From: Lepidurus packardi
Taxonomy: Eukaryota; Arthropoda; Branchiopoda; Notostraca; Triopsidae
Direction: 5' to 3'
Length of the DNA: 64,000 nucleotides
Assembly (NCBI GenBank): GCA_023053545.1
Contig: JAKZAN010000006.1
Span: forward strand, 1,741,001 to 1,805,000
Shown here: positions 58,901 to 64,000 of the stretch, in pieces
Position numbering within the stretch: position 1 is the stretch's first letter
Layout: the number at the start of each line of letters is the position of its first letter
The notes under the pieces: model-generated
What the model saw: only the letters and a program-made list of their open reading frames with translations
Told to the model about the DNA's origin: nothing
Database searches by the model: none
Made by a program: the position numbers and the translations under genes

Positions 58901-61535
58901 GCCTCGTTCCACCCTTCGGATGAGGTAGGGAAGCTGGAGTTGCGCCAAGCGCACATTGATCGCTTCTCTTACCTTGTTTGGAAGCCTTTTTCTCTGCTTT
59001 TCAAACTTGAGCAGACCGCTAACACAGCTTCTCTTCCCCTATTACTCTATTAGCCAAGTCAGCCCAAAACTTCTGACTTACCTTGACACTCTTTTTACCT
59101 CCTCGCGAAAAAAAACTCGTGCGAGATAGGTGCCTGCTATTGACAGAGTCTTTTTGCTGCCGAATTTGCTGTTCCGAGCTCGTGGAAGAGAAACGTGGGA
59201 GGGAGGGGGAGCTATTGAATCACAGCAGATGCCACGTAAAGGTATATACGGTATAGATATGCAGAGTTCTAATCAAGGTTTCTGGGCTATGAAAGACACT
59301 TCAAATAGGGAAAACGGAAAAAAAAATAAGCGATGGAGGGGGCTGCTCGACCCAGGTTTTGATCAATCCGCCAGCAAGGACGATATTTGTCCTCCCCCTC
59401 CCTCTTTTGCTTGTGAATAGTATGTATCATCGTTAGATTCTCCCCTGCAGCATGCAGCAATCCCGATTCTCATCAGCATCTCAATCAAGCTCCTGTGCAG
59501 GCAGGAACCAAGGGATGCATTGACGCTTTCTATTGTTGCCATATAGATCCTTTCCGTCTCTGCTCCGAGCTCAAACCCGGCCTCGAACCACCCCATGGAC
59601 AATTGACCTCACCCCCCATCCCGAGATACCTTTTCATTCCCGTTTTAGATATATGGACCCTACTTGCCATAGATTGCGAGGTGTGTTAGAGAGGGAGAGT
59701 TAGCTGAAAGACAGTTGTAGTAACTGTACCGAGGGAATCACGACGAGCATGCAGCCAGCAGTAAGTATAGCAGCAGGTAAAGCACCCTCTTCGACTTGCA
59801 CTTATGCACCGCGTCAATGGCCGGGTCCCTCTATGTAGGAACTATGGTACGCCACATGTTCACATCTGGACACCTCTACAGCGCTCATGGCTCACAAACT
59901 ATAGAACCAAATTATTCGAGGAGGTATTAGGTACCGACGAGATGCGGGGTACTAATAAAAAGAAAAAGAGTTAGGCAAGGGTGGTGTACAAACAACCATG
60001 CTGAGCTTGCAAGTTATCAACAGCTGTGGCGTGATATTAAGCATGTTTGGGGGAAAAACAAGAAGGAAAAAATTGGGGAAAATGTGCGTTTGCAGAAACG
60101 AGCAGATTTTTTTATGTTGAGCTCTTCCTTTCGCAGACGGGACTAAAAACACTAAAAAGCTACCGTAATGCAGTTAAGCAAAGCAACCTGATAGGATAAG
60201 TGTTTACCTTTTGAGGTAATCATTACTGCTCATTACACTGATGGCATGGAATTTGATGGTATTGATGACGGAATTTGATGATGGCATGGAAAGTTTAACG
60301 AAAAAGAACTTTGAAACGTCCTTCTTGACAGTAGTGTTTTAGCTCTGTAAGGTTGCGTGACCAGCGCTTGTTTTTAGCATTAATTTATTTGTTTGTGTGT
60401 TTATTTATTTTTGCTAAGAATCTCGACTCATTTGGAGGCACTATATTTTCTAATGGTTAGGTTAGGAACAAATATTATTTTGCTCACCAGAGCTTCTGAA
60501 CCAAATATATTAACGCATATTGGTCTTTTTTTTTCCTGAATTAAGAATGAGAATAAACACACAATATCCGTGTGTGGTAATGACCGTCTAAATTGCGCGT
60601 AGGTTTTCCACTTTTCTTCTGCGTCATCATTTTAAGAATTTTGTGAAGATTCAAGTCGTGGGAGATTCTTTTGGGCAAAGCTTTGTGGTAAACTCTCGCT
60701 AATTGTAACTTTGGAAACTAACCAAAGTTGTTTAACAGAGGACGCGACGCAGTAGCATCTTAAGCCACTTCGATCGGTCGACGTTGATTTATTTCGCTTA
60801 AAATCAGCACAAACCAAAAACCTGACTAAGGCGAATGGGATGAGATGAGAAAACCAGGAAGTTAAATATACAAGATACAAGAAACTAAATAAATGAGCTA
60901 GCCCTCTGTGGTTCGTTGACTTCGGAGAACTTGTATAAACGGTACAAGCCGATATGTCTGGACTTGCGATACCTGCTTGCTAATAGAGGGTACTAAGTAG
61001 CCCGTTCTATTTACCTTTTTTGACCTGACTCAATGCAAGTCCGACGTGATGGGAAAGGACTTGTTGGAACTTTGTTGGAACTTGTACTAAAGAAGAAAAA
61101 TTAGGTGCTATTTCTTCTGGTGGGGTTCCCGTGTGAGTCATGGGGGCTGTCTTTGCTCAAATTCTAACTTAACCCTTTTTCTCGCACCTGAGCGCTAAAG
61201 AACTCCCAAGTTTGTCCTGCTCATTAATGCTGTTTCAATGGAGCCGCGCTGCACTGCTGGGGCTGTTCTTGGTTTATACATGTGGTTAGAAGTTTGCAAA
61301 AGACCTGCGACACCAGAACTTGTCCCCAAATGGGTTTCGTTCCTAATGTCTTCTTTCTTGCATGAAAACAGTCCCTTTTGTGCTCTTACTCTGGATTGAA
61401 CCCAATTGCACTTAAGTCAATAGTTAAGAGTAACAAGAAATTACTGTACACACATTTAAACTATCCCTAACCCGAAATGGCATACAACCTTCCACATTTG
61501 CTTGGGGAAGCTGTCGTCAAGTGAAGGATTATCTC

Positions 61536-61796
61536 TTAATTACTTTTCTCTGGCAGCAAGCAATAATAAGTTGTAAGCATTGATACATTACGGACTCTGA
61601 CCACCGTCGCACCTTCAAAGTAATACGTAACAAGCTGCATCCAGGTCCAATCCGTCTTCGTCATCACGACTTGCTGGTTGACAAGCCCGTTGCTACATAA
61701 TGTATGGAGCACTTTAGAGCAAACTTCTTTGACATTACGTGTACAGTTGCCGTGCGAGACCAGCATGATGGCCGTCATGATTACCCTCAATTGCAT
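61536..61796 (-). other. Unidentified 86-codon open frame behind an acceptor-like site
   Basis: The minus strand reads through text such as VSHGNCTRNVKEVCSKVLHT and TDWTWMQLVTYYFEGATVV to a stop at 61536. A plausible acceptor (GGACTTTAG) lies at about 61801. Protein-like but unrecognised. Could be a relic or chance. Confidence 0.2.
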
Positions 61797-63289
61797 TTAG
61801 TCTAAAGTCCAGGAAAGAACCTGTAGAAGCTTGGCAAGCCATCTTAATAAGTAGCTTCCGTGCGGGTCACGTGACTTGCATTCGAGCCATGGGTAGGGGG
61901 TCCTTTTCCAGAGTTTCCCAATTACGCTTTTGATTAGCATGCTAAATTTGGACTGCTTGCGAGGGAGTGGAAACCGACAGCGGGAACCATTATAGTTAAC
62001 TTTTTGGTTCGTAAATGGGCCATAACCATTTGACCTCGTATATTTACAGCCGGCACGGAAGCAAAGGCCCCGAGAGCTTAAGGGGTGGGTGGCCAGGTGT
62101 GTATGAATTGGTCCGACCCAGGATTAACATTTTCATACCTGTAAAAAGAAAGGGGGTGGGTATGGCAAGGGTGTCAGCCTCGCAGTCAAAGCGATTTAGG
62201 AAGGTTAAATCGTGCAGGAGGGGTATTGAGGCGTTATTGGCAATGGTTACAGAGCCCTTTATACAAGGCCTCACAACACCCACAAAAGAAAAACGTGATG
62301 GTGACACGCGCGCCTGCAACAATTGCTTATGGAAACCGTTGTATGCTTCGATGCAGCATCGCGGCATCGCGATCAGATCCGAATCGACACACACATGCGA
62401 CACCATGGCCAGAGATTTATGTACATAGGCATATAAAAGAGACCAGGTGTGTCGTATGTGATTACCATTCAGAGACGCAGGGAGGCTGCAATGCGTACCT
62501 CGCGCAGGAGAAGGAAAACGAGAGCTCTTGGACATCTGTCCCACAAAGATGCACTCTACTCTTCATTTCAACATTTTTTGAGACTAAATTCCTTTTATTT
62601 TTTTTTTAATAATAAAGAACGGAAAAATAATAAAAGAACTTTTTTTTTTTTAAATAATAAAATTTGGTCCTGAATTGTAACGTAATTTTTATTATTTACT
62701 TTTTAACTAGCGTGGGTAATACAGACAATTGCCGGTCTTGTAGTGAAAATATGTATTACAGGATGTCAATTTTGATTGGGATACTATTTCCAGGTACGAT
62801 TGTGCATTGTTGGTCTTGAATTGGGCGGTTTTAAGTTATATTTAGAGCTTCGACAGGGTTCGAGTATGCAATGGAGTCGGCTGGTGAATTTTTAATTTTT
62901 CGAACGCGTGGTTAGATTTTTTTGGCCATAAATTTACTGAAGGAAAGACACGGCCGAAAGACAGATGCAAGGCCTAAAGTAGAGTAGAACCAAGTCAAAA
63001 AAGCGTAATTTTAACCCTTCTGATGACTGTTCAAATGGGTACTGGAAAACTGGAGGGTTTTTTGACTCTCAAGAGACTCTTTCATCCAACTGACGGACGC
63101 ATCGATGAGTGAAACATGCATTTATATCTAAAAAGGAAAGCGACGCTGGAGAGGAGGGTTGGCTTGCTGGACTTGGAAATAAAAGAAAAGCTGTTAGCGT
63201 TTGTCCTTTGTCGCCTCATAGCTAGTACACTACAGTACAGTAAGCCATACCAGCCTTGGGAAGTACAGCTTGAGTTTTGGTAGATAAAG

Positions 63290-63600
63290 AAGGTACACGT
63301 TTCGTACCAGTCCCTGTTGAAGCACACCTTTGAGTGTTTGAAAGCTCTCGAGCAATTTTTTTTGCTAAAAAATCGAAAGACCCGAGGAAAATCATGTGGT
63401 GTTGACTGATGGGTGGGCTCCGATTAGGGTCTACTGCGGAATAGTATTGCAGCACCCTGCTGCTCTGGTTGGTATAGTGCTGCTTGCTACCCGCTTTTAC
63501 CGTCGAAGAAAGCGAAAGGTGAACGATGTCGAGAGGTTGTTCTTTGACGTGTACATTTTCCACCTCGGTGCACCTTTTTACAATCTTGGGAAGTTGTAAG
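63290..63600 (+). mobile_element. Possible decayed retroelement polymerase/RNase H remnant
   Basis: Weak resemblance, in plus-strand translation, to the region of LTR-retrotransposon pol where the reverse transcriptase connection (F-E-x-L-K-x-L pattern) passes into RNase H (V-L-T-D-x-x-x-P-I pattern). If real it is an old, heavily broken Ty3-type fossil with no recognisable ends. The antisense 210-codon open frame is taken as a shadow. Confidence 0.22.
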
Positions 63601-64000
63601 TGCCTTCTCACAATGAACTGGAAGATGAGGAGAGGACATGATGAGGAGAGGGCCTTCAAGCTATAGTCTGATGTATGTGTGGACAACTCGCACATAACAA
63701 GGGAGACCTGGGTAAAGATTCTTTTATAGAGACTCGACAAAGCATAACAAAAGGTGTGTGGAAGTCTATTCAGGAAAATATGGTAATAAAACGGAAGCTC
63801 CCAGGTAAAATAAGCTCTACGCAACTTTGAAGGTGAATCTTGAATGGAAAACAACCCAGCTTTCCTTTCTTTTCAGTCGAGTCTCCGTCGCAACCAATAG
63901 TACGCTTGTGTATACCTTGACATCAGACACCTTCTTTTTGAGTAATCTCGCAATCGCCAAGCATTAAAGGAGTGAAACAAACCTGAATGGCGAAACACAT

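Larger units (their letters stand above)
28602..64000. other. Upstream flank or 5' intron region of zfh1, no recognised gene
   Basis: More than 35 kb in which I find no recognisable protein family apart from the candidate exon at 29500-29629 and short transposon or retroelement traces listed separately. Open frames of 60-170 codons occur on both strands, often overlapping antisense, and none shows splice-consistent family text. The conserved ZEB first exon (a basic KRRKQ-type motif) was looked for on the minus strand and not found, so it is either diverged or beyond 64000. Confidence 0.5.

Noticed and set aside
62015-62544. Opposed 137- and 166-codon frames
   Set aside because: No family text on either strand and no splice context.

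Overview
This is a piece of an animal nuclear genome, most likely an arthropod. The evidence is split genes with canonical GT/AG junctions and very short introns (47-88 bases in most cases), two bilaterian developmental or signalling genes, many simple repeats, and small inverted-repeat elements. There are no prokaryotic operons and no CRISPR array. A gene resembling the axonemal protein DRC1 suggests a lineage that still makes motile cilia or flagellate sperm. I cannot name the species.

Layout. (1) 1-1280, minus strand: the partial 3-exon end of a coiled-coil gene that I read as dynein regulatory complex subunit 1 (DRC1). Its intron holds a 338-base perfect palindrome built on (TA)n. (2) 1645-2180: a short inverted-repeat element flanked by TA, of pogo/Tigger-like appearance. 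(3) 2831-4094, plus strand: a complete six-exon PAQR4-type seven-membrane-helix protein with the zinc-site histidines in place. (4) 6687-28601, minus strand: the zfh1/ZEB zinc-finger homeodomain repressor. It has eight 3' exons (6687-11911), including a proximal first exon with its own ATG. About 16 kb upstream lie two exons that encode the conserved ZEB N-terminal region. The proximal exon and the distal exons both end in phase 1 and can join the same zinc-finger exon, so the locus is built for two alternative N termini. (5) 11912-28178 is the large zfh1 intron, and 28602-64000 is upstream flank or further 5' intron. Neither holds another gene I recognise. Both are mostly unique sequence, with scattered microsatellites, hairpins, short transposon remnants and a dispersed family of about 200 bases (three copies). 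PAQR4 and zfh1 are convergent, with about 2.6 kb between their stop codons.

The three genes have no obvious shared pathway: DRC1 is axonemal, PAQR4 is a Golgi/ER-type membrane protein, and zfh1/ZEB is a nuclear repressor of mesoderm/EMT type. I see no convincing novel molecular system. The items most worth a second look are the dual-start zfh1 architecture with a well-formed candidate extra 5' exon at 29500-29629, the long spacer between zinc fingers 1 and 2, the palindrome inside the DRC1 intron, and the small inverted-repeat families.
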